From an uncultured bacterium (GTDB lineage: Bacteria; Verrucomicrobiota; Lentisphaeria; Victivallales; UBA1829): a stretch of DNA of 64,000 nucleotides. Both the position numbers and the translations under genes were made by a program. Numbering within the stretch: the stretch's first letter is position 1; every line of letters begins with the position of its first letter. The notes under the pieces are model-generated. The model was not told the DNA's origin, did no database searches, and saw nothing but the letters and a program-made list of their open reading frames with translations. Positions 1 through 9,337 of the stretch are shown here, one piece after another. The DNA lies in assembly GCA_949297765.1 (NCBI GenBank), contig CASFTV010000026.1, positions 21,429 to 85,428 of the forward strand. Direction: 5' to 3'.

Positions 1-71
1 TGCGCCTTGTAAATCAGATTGACTACATAGCGCCGGATTTTCATATATTCTGTTACCGATGCGTCCGTCAT
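1..71 (-). CDS. N-terminal fragment of a GntR-like transcription regulator (cut by window edge)
   Basis: Only the first 23 codons are inside the window. The start ATG is at 69-71 on the minus strand and the peptide begins MTDASVTEYMKIRRYVV. The pattern of a short polar lead followed by 'KIRRYVVNLIYKA' resembles the first helix of GntR-type winged-helix DNA-binding domains. A perfect sigma70-type promoter lies about 50 bases upstream, which supports this being a real gene start. With so little sequence the family call is an inference; another DNA-binding family is possible. Confidence 0.5.
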   Translation of the reverse strand, partial: MTDASVTEYMKIRRYVVNLIYKA

Positions 72-120
72 TTTTTTGCCAGAAGTAGATATTTGTAGAA
101 TTATTGTTTGCTCTATTTGT

Positions 121-149
121 ATTATACGATATTTTATAGAATTTGTCAA
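121..149 (-). promoter_or_regulatory. Consensus sigma70 promoter for the gene at 1-71
   Basis: Read on the minus strand this is TTGACA (144-149), a 17-base spacer and TATAAT (121-126), an exact match to the consensus in both hexamers and spacing. It lies in an AT-rich stretch and points at the ATG at 69-71. Confidence 0.75.
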
Positions 150-586
150 TAGGGAAAGAGAAAAAAAATGAAAAATAATTTTCCGGAGGTTGTTTTTATG
201 CTTCGGAAAACGTTTCTGCAAGTCCAGAGTCGTGAATAGTTTTATGTTCAAACGGCCGTTGCGGGAAGGTTCAAAAAATTTTCCGGGAAGACGAAAATTT
301 CTCTCGGACTTGAAAAAGTTTGGACATCGCAAAAATAGATCCCAAGAGATTTCAACATCCGGATACCATTGGGGCGGATGGAAAAACGTCATTCCAATGG
401 AAGAATTCGCCGGAAATCCTGAGACGGTGCCGGAACGTTCATAACGATTTCTTTTCCAGATGGTTACACCGCAGGCGGAACAGAAACTCCGCCGGATTTG
501 GAAAAGATCCCTTCCCGAATTTCAGACAGAAGGCGTGTGGACTCGAGAATACAACAACCTTTGAGAGAGAACAGACGGGATCCATC
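150..586. other. Intergenic stretch without a convincing gene
   Basis: This lies between the divergently oriented promoter at 121-149 and the stop of the uncharacterised gene ending at 587. Open frames of 60-137 codons exist on the plus strand, but they have no ribosome binding site, no recognisable domain and overlap one another in different frames. I see no clear terminator. Confidence 0.5.
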
Positions 587-1834
587 TCAAGAGCTGCTGC
601 CGCTGCATCCGGACTTTCTGCGGAGTTCCCGGAGCAGGAGAAGTGCCGCATTCAGCATGTTGATCATGGCGCAGGTGTAAATCCCGGAATACTCCGGCAG
701 AAGAAAGGCCTGGCGGAAACGGGTCAGCAATGAGTCATCGACCGGATAATCCGGCGCCAGAAGAAGTCCTGTCATCAGGTTGCCGGGGATTCGGACAAGA
801 TCCATCCGTTCGGCGAATCCCGGGCGCTGGCGCATGCGGAGATCCAGTCGCCCATCTGCCCCGATGACGTTTCCGTTCCCCTGTCTTGCCAGTACGATAT
901 TCTGCGAGTCCTTCCAGCAGATGGCAGGAATCGACCAGCGACCATTCCATTGTTCCAGACGGGGCAATGCGTCCTCCCGCAGATTCTGCTCCGCGATCGA
1001 CGCGATCGTCCGCGCAATCCGGACAAATTCCGGCCGGGGATCCATTTCCTGACACAGGGAAAGAGTCAGAAGAAACTGCGAGAGTTCAAAATGGTTCCAC
1101 CACGGTTTCGATCCCTCCGCTTCCGAGAGCGCGCGGGGCAGAAGACGGTGGTAGCATCTTTCCCAGTGCCGGTCCCCGGTGAGCGCAAACGCCACCCGGT
1201 AGAACATGGGAAGGCGCAGAATCTCATGAGGCTGAACGTGATCCATTTTATTCAGAATGTCCGGATAGCCATCCAGAGTCAGGATACTCCAGTCATTTTC
1301 CGGGATGACTTCCTTTTCGCCTCGTTCGGCGAGCATGACAACCAGCTCCCGAATTCTTTCCCGTTCCTTTCCCGAGGAGAAGGAGGAGTGAAAATAGCGC
1401 CAGAGACCCCAGATCCAGAAGGTCATCTGATCCCGGGAGGAACAGGAATAACAGCTTTTCCCGTCGCGATGGGAGACGCTGCGGACAATATAGCCGTACC
1501 GTCCGTGCACCGTCGCGCACAGATCCATCCCCTTCAGGAGTTTTCCGGCGAATTCTGCGCATTCTCCATACGTTTCCGGGAAGAGTTCCGCCCGGAGAAT
1601 GCAGATGTCGATTGCCATTCCGGCATTGAGCATGCTGTCTTCCATGCCGGTGGAGTAGCCCTTGTTGTTCGGAAAGCCGCGCTGAATTTCTTCCGGAAGA
1701 GGAAGAAAGTCAAAGCGGTGTTCATCGAAGGAACCGAGATAGTCGTAAATCAGACAGCTCCGTTCGCAGAACAGAAGATGAGTGATCCGCTCCCATACAA
1801 GATTCAGCGTCTGATAAAAAGGGTCATTCTCCAT
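587..1834 (-). CDS. Uncharacterised protein, paralogue of the gene at 61482-62666
   Basis: About 415 aa without signal peptide or membrane segment, so probably cytoplasmic. It shares a strong family signature with the product at 61482-62666: GTGMEDSMLN near residue 60, a 'SRDQ' stretch near 135, 'LWRYFHS' or 'IWKYFHS', and 'RLPMFY' or 'RLPMFF' in the middle. The alternating helix-rich pattern with many Trp and Tyr recalls alpha/alpha-toroid carbohydrate enzymes, but no catalytic motif is certain. I chose the ATG at 1832-1834 because the paralogue starts at the equivalent place; an in-frame TTG at 1865-1867 would add 11 residues. It is the last gene of the operon with the GH2 and the sialate esterase, 9-40 bases after the latter, so a role in processing the released glycan is likely. 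No function can be assigned. Confidence 0.75.
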   Translation of the reverse strand: MENDPFYQTLNLVWERITHLLFCERSCLIYDYLGSFDEHRFDFLPLPEEIQRGFPNNKGYSTGMEDSMLNAGMAIDICILRAELFPETYGECAEFAGKLLKGMDLCATVHGRYGYIVRSVSHRDGKSCYSCSSRDQMTFWIWGLWRYFHSSFSSGKERERIRELVVMLAERGEKEVIPENDWSILTLDGYPDILNKMDHVQPHEILRLPMFYRVAFALTGDRHWERCYHRLLPRALSEAEGSKPWWNHFELSQFLLTLSLCQEMDPRPEFVRIARTIASIAEQNLREDALPRLEQWNGRWSIPAICWKDSQNIVLARQGNGNVIGADGRLDLRMRQRPGFAERMDLVRIPGNLMTGLLLAPDYPVDDSLLTRFRQAFLLPEYSGIYTCAMINMLNAALLLLRELRRKSGCSGSSS

Positions 1835-1876
1835 GTCTTGGGTTCCATATAGGGAATGTTTCGACAAAATACGCGG

Positions 1877-3463
1877 CTAATCCCAGTCGTCCGTCCGGAA
1901 TGGTGATGCGGGAAGGCCTTCCCTGTTGTAGAGATTGGCTCCCTGCGGATTTTTGCGGAAGGCGTAGCGGACTGCCACCGGATCGGCAACCTTCGGAGAG
2001 GAGACAAGAACTTCAGATCCCTCAATCCTTGCATCCGCCCAATACCATTTCCGGTCGGCTCCGGCGATGGCAAACTGTCCCGGTTTTCCGCCCGGGATTT
2101 CCCGCACCGGATGGAGTCCCCTTTTTTCTCCGACCATCAATCCGGACTGCGCATAATGAAAACGGATGCGGATATATCCCTTTTCCTTCCGCATATCCCG
2201 ATAGAGCGGACCGGAGGGAACCCGGTTCTTTTGTCCATATTCGTTTTTCAATGCCCAGAAGGCAAGGCGTCTGCCGACATCCAGCTTGTTTCCGGGATGA
2301 ATGTTTTTGGCATCTCCAATGTCGATCGTAACCGCCATTCCGGTTTTCGGCAGCTCCAGCGCCCGGCGCTGCATCTCCCGGACGGAACTCCAGGTGAATT
2401 CGCCTTCCGCTTTTTTCTCTGCGGACCCAAAGGATGCCAGCTGAACAAAATAGAAGGGGAACTCCTGCTTCCAGGCCGATCTCCAGCCCTGAATCAGAGC
2501 GCGCATCTTGTGAAAATATTCGATTCCTTCTCCTGCATTCGCGTTCGATTCCCCCTGATACCAGATACAGCCGCGGATCGGAAATTTTGTGATGGGGGCG
2601 ATCATGGCATTGTACTGTGTGCTGATGCTGACATAGCGTTTGTCCCGCAGACGGTCCGGATCAAACACCAGCGGCGGATTCTGAAGGGGAAACCCTTTGC
2701 TCCTGCGGATTTCCGAATCCGCAACCCACTGTTTCAGGGCCTTGAAATCCTGTTCGGTATGGCGTGCGCGAACCTGATGGACAAAGTCCGCAAACGGTTT
2801 CAGTTCCGGAATCGTTTCCAGACTCTCCAGAGAGAGATACGGCTCAATGTAGCATCCGCTCCAGCTGTTCCCCAGAAGTCCGATCGGAATTCCGGTTTCC
2901 CGGCAGATTTCCCGGGCAAAGAAATAGGCCGCCGCCGAGACATACTGCAGATTCTCTGCGTTGCAGATTTTCCAGCCGGTGTTATGGCTGTGTTCCAGTG
3001 GATAAAAAGTTTTGATCTTCAGAAATCGCATGAAACGGATCTGCGGATACTTCTCCGCTTCCCTTTTTGCCTCCTCTCCGCCGATGACGCCCCATTTGAA
3101 CGGCATTTCCATATTGGACTGTCCTGAACACAGCCAGACATCGCCGACCAGAACGTTGCCGAACCGGAGGCGGTTCTTCTCTCCGGAAATGGTCAGAGTC
3201 CGTCCTGTGGCGGAGACCTTCAACGGAGCAAGACGGAGTTCCCAGCGTCCGTCCTGTCCCGTTTCCGTCGAGACCTTCTGCCCGGCAAATTCAACACATA
3301 CACGTTCCCCGGGATCTCCCCAGCCCCAGACCGGATGTTCCACATCCCGCTGAAGCACCATCTGATGCTGAAAGATCTCCGAAACGGAAATCTCCGCCGG
3401 AAGAGAGCCGCCGGCTCCCAGAAAAAGAAACAGACAGAATGTTCGAACTGAAAAACTTCTCAT
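1877..3463 (-). CDS. Secreted sialate O-acetylesterase-family protein (SASA/DUF303)
   Basis: A 528-aa SGNH-type esterase with a Sec signal peptide (about residues 1-23). Members remove O-acetyl groups from sialic acid or from plant polysaccharides. Visible motifs are CSGQSNMEM near residue 117, where Ser is the expected nucleophile, WYQGESNA near residue 300, and an IHPGNKLDVGRRLA block near residue 388 that should carry the catalytic Asp/His. Length and domain order match the family. The gene starts 13 bases after the GH2 gene stop and precedes the uncharacterised gene at 587, so the three are probably co-transcribed. The enzyme likely deacetylates the same glycan the GH2 attacks. Whether the substrate is sialic acid or acetylated plant sugar cannot be told from sequence alone. 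Confidence 0.88.
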   Translation of the reverse strand: MRSFSVRTFCLFLFLGAGGSLPAEISVSEIFQHQMVLQRDVEHPVWGWGDPGERVCVEFAGQKVSTETGQDGRWELRLAPLKVSATGRTLTISGEKNRLRFGNVLVGDVWLCSGQSNMEMPFKWGVIGGEEAKREAEKYPQIRFMRFLKIKTFYPLEHSHNTGWKICNAENLQYVSAAAYFFAREICRETGIPIGLLGNSWSGCYIEPYLSLESLETIPELKPFADFVHQVRARHTEQDFKALKQWVADSEIRRSKGFPLQNPPLVFDPDRLRDKRYVSISTQYNAMIAPITKFPIRGCIWYQGESNANAGEGIEYFHKMRALIQGWRSAWKQEFPFYFVQLASFGSAEKKAEGEFTWSSVREMQRRALELPKTGMAVTIDIGDAKNIHPGNKLDVGRRLAFWALKNEYGQKNRVPSGPLYRDMRKEKGYIRIRFHYAQSGLMVGEKRGLHPVREIPGGKPGQFAIAGADRKWYWADARIEGSEVLVSSPKVADPVAVRYAFRKNPQGANLYNREGLPASPFRTDDWD

Positions 3464-3475
3464 GTTCTTTTCTCC

Positions 3476-6400
3476 TTATTCCAGAACAAGATTGCGGATC
3501 TCAAAGGTGTGGGCCGGAACGTTCCCTTCCAATTTGAATTTCGGACGCGAAAAGAGGAAAAGTTCCGGACGGAGACATGTGAAATCAATCGGATTTTTCC
3601 CGTTCCCGCGGAAACTCTGGAAATCCCGGTCGAAAAACAGACGGTATTTATGCCATTTCCCATCGCCGGGAACATTCAGATACGCCGTCCAGAAGTCTTT
3701 CCACTTTTCTCCGGGAAGACGAAGCTGCAGAGTGCCTCCGTCGCGGCTCCGGATCTCGCAGGTCAGCGACTCATACGGTTCGCGCAGTCCCTCCTTCCGA
3801 AATCCGATCCATGCCCCGGGAACATTATTTCCCTCATAGGACGGAAAAAAGACTTCCAGGCAGATTCCTTTCTTCTCTTTCCGGACTTTGACACTTCCCG
3901 GGGTCCGGGAGCGGAGTTCCCCGATTCCGCGGGCCGCCTTGAACGCCGATGGCCCTGTCAGTTCAAAACGGTTCGGATTGGTTTCTTCTCCGGTGGCGGC
4001 AATCAGAACCGGAATCGCCGCGTTTTCCGGATTCCAGTCGATTTCCCCTTCGCGGGAGGCGGAGAGCGAAAGAAAGTCCATGGATGCAATTTTCAGATCC
4101 GGTTTCGGGTTCTCCCATTCCGTGACATAGCAGGTGACCGTCTGCCCTTTCGGATTCTTCCGCTGGATTCCGATCCGGGCGGAGGGGAGGGAAAAGACGT
4201 TCCACCAGTCACCGATGTTTCTTCCCCCGATCAGAGGACAGCTTTCCACAGAGCCGTCCTCATAATGAAACCGATAGCTTCCCGCCTGATTGTTGCCGCC
4301 CCAGGTGGAGGTGTGAAGGAAAAAAATCCGTGAAAGTTTTTTGTCGATCCGGATTCCCCGGACGGCATCGGGAAGATGCGGACGGGCCGTCCCCCGGACC
4401 ACCAGACACGATTTCCCGTGATTTTTTTCCGGATCCAGAATGTGGAACGGGATGCCGGCGGCCCGGAGATCGCCGAGCGGTATGGTGCGGAAGTCGTTAT
4501 CCCCTTCGTCGGTCCATCCGCCTTTTCCGTCGTTGGAGACATCGTCCCGGAACGAGCGGTTCGCGGAAGCGGAAAGATCAATTTTCACCGCACGTCTTTC
4601 AGAAATGCGGTATTCCCGGTTCTTCTCCAGCTCCAGCTCCGGAGTCTCCTTCTCATATTCCTTCCCCGTCGCATAGGCCAGAAGATTGCGCAGATACAGC
4701 GATGCGGAAGGATCAACCGGGGCGCAGCGCACCGCATTCAGCTGCGAGAAGATCATCCGTCCGCCGCCGCTGCGCAGCTCCACAAGTGAACAGCCGACGT
4801 TGCTGTGCGAAAAACGCGGGCCCTTCACCGCCAGCGCCTCTTCGGAATACGGCATGAAACTGAAATCCACCACATAGGCGTGATCCGGATTGTTCCACGA
4901 TTCCAGATTCCGATACTCCATCCCCCGGAAAATCGGATGGTCGGGAAGAACCATGTCCGTATAGGCGACGCTGTCCGCGGTCAGGCGGCGGTCTCCCGGA
5001 TAGACCGAGCGCGGATTTCTCTGCTCCAGAACCAGAAGAGTCCCCTGTCTGCGCTGAATCCATTCCATGATTTCGCTTCCGTTCAGATGCAAAGTCTGCT
5101 CCTCCCGGATCTCCGGGGGAACGATCACGACGCCGCCGGCCGGCGCACGACCGAAGGAGGAGATCTTCTCAAACGGAATCCGCAGACGCATCAGAATGTC
5201 TTCCACTTCCCGGACATTTCCCGCCGCTCCGGTATCCAGAACCCGAACCGCCCGCGCTGCGGAAAGGGGACGTTCCAGTTCCATTCGGCTCGCAAGAAAC
5301 AGATCATAAAAATTCTGTCCGATCCGGCGTTCTCCCTGCTTCAGCGCGAGACGGAGCTGATAAAAGCCGGAACCGGAGCGTTTCGGAAGAGACAGCGAAA
5401 ACGGTTTCGCCCATGCTCCGTGCGCAGGAAGTTCGGGTATCGGGAGCCGGGCAAACGTGTGTTCGCGTTTGCCGTCGAACAGCGAGAGTTCCAATGTCAC
5501 ATCGCGGAAGGTCTCCGAACTGTCGTTGGCAATGCGCAGATCCCATTGCGTTGTTTCGCCGGAAAACAGATTGTGCGGAAACAGGTTGTTCCGGTCGCAG
5601 AGGGAGGGATAGATCGGCTGAGTCCAGAGCGTCGACGCCGGAATCGGATGGAACCAGGGCGAAAATCCCGCATAATCCGGATTGCGACGGTAATATTCGA
5701 AAATGCGGTGTCCGAATTTGGTCTGCGCCCATTCGCCGAATCCCGGGGATAACGCCTTGAACAGCGGCGAAGAGCCGACAAAACCAACCCCGTTCGGCAT
5801 TCCCCAGCTGGTCGGCTTTCTCATCTGTGCCGCATAGAGTTTCCGTTTGCCGCGGCGAAAGGCGGGATCCGGGCGTGCTCCCCACGAAAATCCGACATTT
5901 TCCCATGCCACCAGCGCTTGCGGAAAACTGGAGCCATAAATTTCTTCCAGTCCCGCTTGAATGTTCCGGAACACATCCGGCATTCCGGTCCACGCCCCGT
6001 ACAGCGAGGTGTAGTTGTGGAAATCGAGCACATCCGTGTCCAGTTTGTTGCGTCCATAGCTTTTCCAGCCGGCCGCGCCGGAAAACGTGCTGATCGGACG
6101 CCGGGAGCGGTCCAGACGCCGGACTTCGGCCGTCTGGCGGTCAAGAAGGCGGACAACATCCGGACGGTCCCGGTGACGGATCTCATTGCCGAGCACCCAC
6201 ATCACCACCGAAGGATGATTGCAGCCCGTTTCCACAAACTCTCGCAGCTCCCGGAGATTGTTGGATTCAAAATCCGGGGCAAGCTGATTGTCGAAGCACC
6301 AGGCCCACTCATAATAGACCATCAGCCCGAATTCGTCGCAGAGTTCCAGCGCCAGCGGAAGGATCGGCATGTGCGGTGTCCGGACAATGTTGTAGCCGAG

Positions 6401-7570
6401 ACTCCGGATTTTCCGGATATCCTTTTCCAGCTGTTTCCGATCCTCTTCCACCGTCCGCTTTCCCCCGTAGTTGACCGAGGAGAGATTCTGGCCGAACAGG
6501 TAGACCTGTTTCCCGTTCAGATAGAATTTCCCGCCCGCCGTACGGAACTCCCGGAATCCGAATCGGCGAATCGCTCCGGAGACCGGTGCGCTGTTGACAA
6601 GAAATCGGAAATTCAGATAATAAAGCCACGGGTTTTCCGGACTCCAGAGGATCGGATCCTTCAAGGGAATCGACATTCTCCCTGTCGATTCTCCCGGCGG
6701 CAGGATGCGTGTTTCCGTCTTTCCTCCGGTCTTCCGGAGATGAGCTTCTCGGACTGCGGGAGTAATCTGTGCGACCATTTCTGCCGAAAGCGCTTTCCCC
6801 GTGTGGTTGCAGACGGTATAGTCCACCTCAATCCGGTTCTCATGAATGAACGGCGTCACAAACAGTTTCCGGATCCTCACTTCCGGCTCCAGCGAGAGAC
6901 GGACCGACTGCCAGAGACCGCCCTTGATGGAATATCCTCCCCACTGAGCTCCATACGGATGGGAGACTTGTTTCAGGCCGAACGTCATCCCCAGATCGCT
7001 GACAATGCGGACTGCCAGAACATTTTTTCCCTCTTTTGCCGCATCGGTCGCATCCAGTTCGAAGGGGGTGAAGTCTCCTTTGTGCGAGCCCAGATATTTC
7101 CCGTTCAGAAAGACCCTGGCATCATAACCGGCCACGTCGAATTTCAGAACCACCCGTTTCCCCTCTCTTTCCCGCTCCGTCAGCGGAAACTCCGTCCGGT
7201 ACCATCCGCGGACATACGGTTTTCCCTTGACCCGTTTTTCCGGAAATTTTTCATACCAGTTGAGCGGAACCTCAATGGTGTTCCAGGAGGAATCGTCAAA
7301 ATCCTGTTTTGCATAGAGAAGATCCTGTTTTGACGAGTCTGAAAATGGTGTAACCGAATTCTCCAGAGGAGAAAGTTTCCATTTCCCGTTCAGAGAACGT
7401 TCAATGCTGAAGGCGCCGGGAGTCGCGGCGGGACCGTCGGGAATTGCCGAAAGAGGAACGGTCTCGATCCGTTTGATGTTCTCATTCGCGGGAGGGAGCC
7501 AGGGAGGAATTTCTCCGGCGGAAAGAAAAACGGTCAGGAGAAGTGAAAAAAGTGTCAGACTCGTTTTCAT
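3476..7570 (-). CDS. Large secreted GH2-family glycoside hydrolase with C-terminal accessory module
   Basis: 1364 aa with an N-terminal signal peptide (about residues 1-19). Residues ~55-330 hold the GH2 sugar-binding jelly roll and Ig-like domain, then a TIM barrel with WVLGNEIRH (acid/base Glu, ~460) and VAWENVGFSWG (nucleophile Glu candidate, ~556). A long C-terminal extension follows. It includes a ThuA/trimerisation-like region (~770-960) and, at 4050-4570, a beta-rich module with GGWTDEGDND and DWW motifs that recurs in three other enzymes of this window. A normal bacterial GH2 is 600-1050 aa, so the extension is notable. It follows the pilin-like gene by 19 bases with a GGAG-type binding site. 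The linkage cut is unknown; beta-galactosidase or beta-glucuronidase-like activity is possible. Confidence 0.88.
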   Translation of the reverse strand: MKTSLTLFSLLLTVFLSAGEIPPWLPPANENIKRIETVPLSAIPDGPAATPGAFSIERSLNGKWKLSPLENSVTPFSDSSKQDLLYAKQDFDDSSWNTIEVPLNWYEKFPEKRVKGKPYVRGWYRTEFPLTEREREGKRVVLKFDVAGYDARVFLNGKYLGSHKGDFTPFELDATDAAKEGKNVLAVRIVSDLGMTFGLKQVSHPYGAQWGGYSIKGGLWQSVRLSLEPEVRIRKLFVTPFIHENRIEVDYTVCNHTGKALSAEMVAQITPAVREAHLRKTGGKTETRILPPGESTGRMSIPLKDPILWSPENPWLYYLNFRFLVNSAPVSGAIRRFGFREFRTAGGKFYLNGKQVYLFGQNLSSVNYGGKRTVEEDRKQLEKDIRKIRSLGYNIVRTPHMPILPLALELCDEFGLMVYYEWAWCFDNQLAPDFESNNLRELREFVETGCNHPSVVMWVLGNEIRHRDRPDVVRLLDRQTAEVRRLDRSRRPISTFSGAAGWKSYGRNKLDTDVLDFHNYTSLYGAWTGMPDVFRNIQAGLEEIYGSSFPQALVAWENVGFSWGARPDPAFRRGKRKLYAAQMRKPTSWGMPNGVGFVGSSPLFKALSPGFGEWAQTKFGHRIFEYYRRNPDYAGFSPWFHPIPASTLWTQPIYPSLCDRNNLFPHNLFSGETTQWDLRIANDSSETFRDVTLELSLFDGKREHTFARLPIPELPAHGAWAKPFSLSLPKRSGSGFYQLRLALKQGERRIGQNFYDLFLASRMELERPLSAARAVRVLDTGAAGNVREVEDILMRLRIPFEKISSFGRAPAGGVVIVPPEIREEQTLHLNGSEIMEWIQRRQGTLLVLEQRNPRSVYPGDRRLTADSVAYTDMVLPDHPIFRGMEYRNLESWNNPDHAYVVDFSFMPYSEEALAVKGPRFSHSNVGCSLVELRSGGGRMIFSQLNAVRCAPVDPSASLYLRNLLAYATGKEYEKETPELELEKNREYRISERRAVKIDLSASANRSFRDDVSNDGKGGWTDEGDNDFRTIPLGDLRAAGIPFHILDPEKNHGKSCLVVRGTARPHLPDAVRGIRIDKKLSRIFFLHTSTWGGNNQAGSYRFHYEDGSVESCPLIGGRNIGDWWNVFSLPSARIGIQRKNPKGQTVTCYVTEWENPKPDLKIASMDFLSLSASREGEIDWNPENAAIPVLIAATGEETNPNRFELTGPSAFKAARGIGELRSRTPGSVKVRKEKKGICLEVFFPSYEGNNVPGAWIGFRKEGLREPYESLTCEIRSRDGGTLQLRLPGEKWKDFWTAYLNVPGDGKWHKYRLFFDRDFQSFRGNGKNPIDFTCLRPELFLFSRPKFKLEGNVPAHTFEIRNLVLE

Positions 7571-7589
7571 GGGAATGGACTCCTTTCTT

Positions 7590-8288
7590 TCACTTCCGTT
7601 CCGGAGAGTTCAGCCAGAGATCGTAGTGCGTGACATAGGATGAGGAGGCATACGAGCCTGCATGTCCGTCGTAAAAGAGCGCATTGGCCCGGTCCTGGTG
7701 CCGCGGCGCGAAAAAGCGGCTGACATTGATTTCCCCAGTCTGACGATAGGCTTGAATGGTGGAAATCAGATTGCTCTGTCCCATTCCGGAACTCTGAAGC
7801 AGCCAGTTGAGAGCGTCTGCCCAGGCAATGTAACTGGAGGGAGTGGAGATTTTGGTGAGCCGGTATCCGCTTTTCTCCGGATCCGTCAGCTGGCCGAGTC
7901 CGGCATAATTGGCTCCGTATGACCGGGCGCAGCTGCCGTTGAGCGGTTTTACACCGGTTTTTGTCGCCGTCAGAACCGCATACGACGAGGGACACAGCTT
8001 GTTCGCATTCCAGAAGAGATAGGGCAAAATCTGTGTGGAGATCACACCCATATATTTCCGGAATGAATCGTTGTCCGGCCACTGCGGATTGGTGACTGCG
8101 ACCCACCACTCATCCTGATCTCCGGCATACAGATGCGCCGAAGTCCCAATCTGCTTCAGATTGTTGAGACAGGTGGCGCTCCTTGCCTTCTCTCGTCCCG
8201 CGTTCAGCGCCGGAAGAAGCAGAGAGATCAGAATCACCAGAATACTGATGACAATCAGAAGTTCCAGAAGAGTGAATCGGTGTTTCAT
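7590..8288 (-). CDS. Pilin-like (type II/IV prepilin N-terminus) surface protein
   Basis: About 232 aa. The N-terminus [17 protein letters not shown] is a prepilin cleavage/methylation signal: short basic leader, F at +1, E at +5, then a hydrophobic helix ending [13 protein letters not shown]. The C-terminal part carries [14 protein letters not shown], the histidine/DGH signature seen in the other pilin-like proteins here. I chose the ATG at 8286-8288 because GGAG lies 7 bases before it; the frame is open 43 codons upstream without a binding site. It is the first gene of the operon and is followed after 19 bases by the GH2 gene. The protein should be inserted in the inner membrane, processed by a prepilin peptidase and perhaps assembled or displayed. 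Its ligand is unknown. Confidence 0.88.
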   Translation of the reverse strand: MKHRFTLLELLIVISILVILISLLLPALNAGREKARSATCLNNLKQIGTSAHLYAGDQDEWWVAVTNPQWPDNDSFRKYMGVISTQILPYLFWNANKLCPSSYAVLTATKTGVKPLNGSCARSYGANYAGLGQLTDPEKSGYRLTKISTPSSYIAWADALNWLLQSSGMGQSNLISTIQAYRQTGEINVSRFFAPRHQDRANALFYDGHAGSYASSSYVTHYDLWLNSPERK

Positions 8289-8334
8289 ATTTTGCTCCTG
8301 TTTGATCCGTTGTTTTAACTCCTTCTTTTTTCTA

Positions 8335-8363
8335 ATTATATACGATTCATACTTGAAAAACAA
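8335..8363 (-). promoter_or_regulatory. Promoter of the pilin-GH2-esterase operon
   Basis: On the minus strand TTGTTT (8358-8363), a 17-base spacer and TATAAT (8335-8340) precede the ATG at 8288. On the plus strand TTGAAA (8353-8358) with TACTAT (8375-8380) could serve the divergent AraC gene. The two promoters would share this 134-base gap, a usual arrangement for a regulator controlling its neighbour. Confidence 0.6.
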
Positions 8364-8422
8364 CATAAAAGCATTACTATTATATAATAAAAAAAGACAA
8401 AAATATTTGCTGAACAAACATT

Positions 8423-9337
8423 ATGAAAAAGTGGAAGGATTTTTCTGTTTTCCGTTCGGTTCCGAATACGTTCCCGGAAACGTTCGGGAGGATGATCTAT
8501 TATCTGCGGCGCTCCCGGAAGGCGTATGCCACTCATTCCCTGTATTTTGAAAAAAAAGTCCGACAGCTGCTCTATACCAGTCTGACCACGGAAGTGCATC
8601 TGCTTCAGGGCGCGTGTTTCCGGCGGAAGAACGCTTCCTACCTTTCCGTGGAATATATCCGTGAAGGTGCGCTGTTTGTCCGGCAGAGAGACGAGGCTTT
8701 CCGGCTTGATCCGGGGGATCTGTTCCTGATGCAGCCGGATCTGGAGGGGGAATTCGTCGTTCCGGAACCCGGGTACTGCAAAAAAGAGTCCTTCAGCATT
8801 TTCGGAACACTCCTTCCTGCTCTCCTTGAACAGAGTGGACTGGGAAAAATCAATGTGATTTCCGGAATCAATCCTGCGCCGATTCATCGGATTTTTCAGC
8901 ACCTGGGAACCCTGGAGGGAATGCAGACTCCGGCGGCTCTGCAGGAAAATTCGCAGCTGACGTTCGAGCTGCTGTATTATCTTTCCTCTCCGGTTTATCT
9001 GACCTTCACACCGAAAAAACTTCTGGATCTGAGAGCATATATGGAAAATACGCTGGAAAAGGAACACTCCGTACAGGATCTGGCCCGGAGGTATGGATGC
9101 ACTCCCTATCATTTGACCCGCCTGTTCCGGCACTATTTCCATCAGACACCTTACCGGATGCTGATCGAATTCCGGATGAAAGCCGCTGCAGAAATCCTGC
9201 GCCGGGAGCAGGAGCTTTCCATTAAAGAGATGAGCGAAAGAGTGGGATATCGGAATGCTCTGAATTTCTCCACAGAATTTAAAAAATATTTCGGCATGTC
9301 TCCGCGGGAATATCAGAAATATCTGGATCCCATCTGA
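8423..9337 (+). CDS. AraC-family transcription regulator
   Basis: 304 aa. Residues ~60-130 form a cupin-like effector domain. The last ~100 residues hold the two AraC helix-turn-helix motifs: VQDLARRYGCTPYHLTRLF and IKEMSERVGYRNALNFSTEF, ending in the usual FGMSPREY stretch. It is transcribed divergently from the pilin-GH2-esterase operon, so it most likely activates that operon in response to a sugar. The start used has no clear binding site; a later ATG at about 8491 follows GGGAGG but is too close to it for normal spacing. Effector unknown. Confidence 0.9.
   Translation: MKKWKDFSVFRSVPNTFPETFGRMIYYLRRSRKAYATHSLYFEKKVRQLLYTSLTTEVHLLQGACFRRKNASYLSVEYIREGALFVRQRDEAFRLDPGDLFLMQPDLEGEFVVPEPGYCKKESFSIFGTLLPALLEQSGLGKINVISGINPAPIHRIFQHLGTLEGMQTPAALQENSQLTFELLYYLSSPVYLTFTPKKLLDLRAYMENTLEKEHSVQDLARRYGCTPYHLTRLFRHYFHQTPYRMLIEFRMKAAAEILRREQELSIKEMSERVGYRNALNFSTEFKKYFGMSPREYQKYLDPI

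Noticed and set aside
5918..7333. 471-codon plus-strand open frame
   Set aside because: Antisense shadow of the GH2 gene at 3476-7570.
7590..8288. Type II secretion or type IV pilus operon
   Set aside because: Only pilin-like proteins are present; no ATPase, platform protein, secretin or prepilin peptidase gene occurs in the window.
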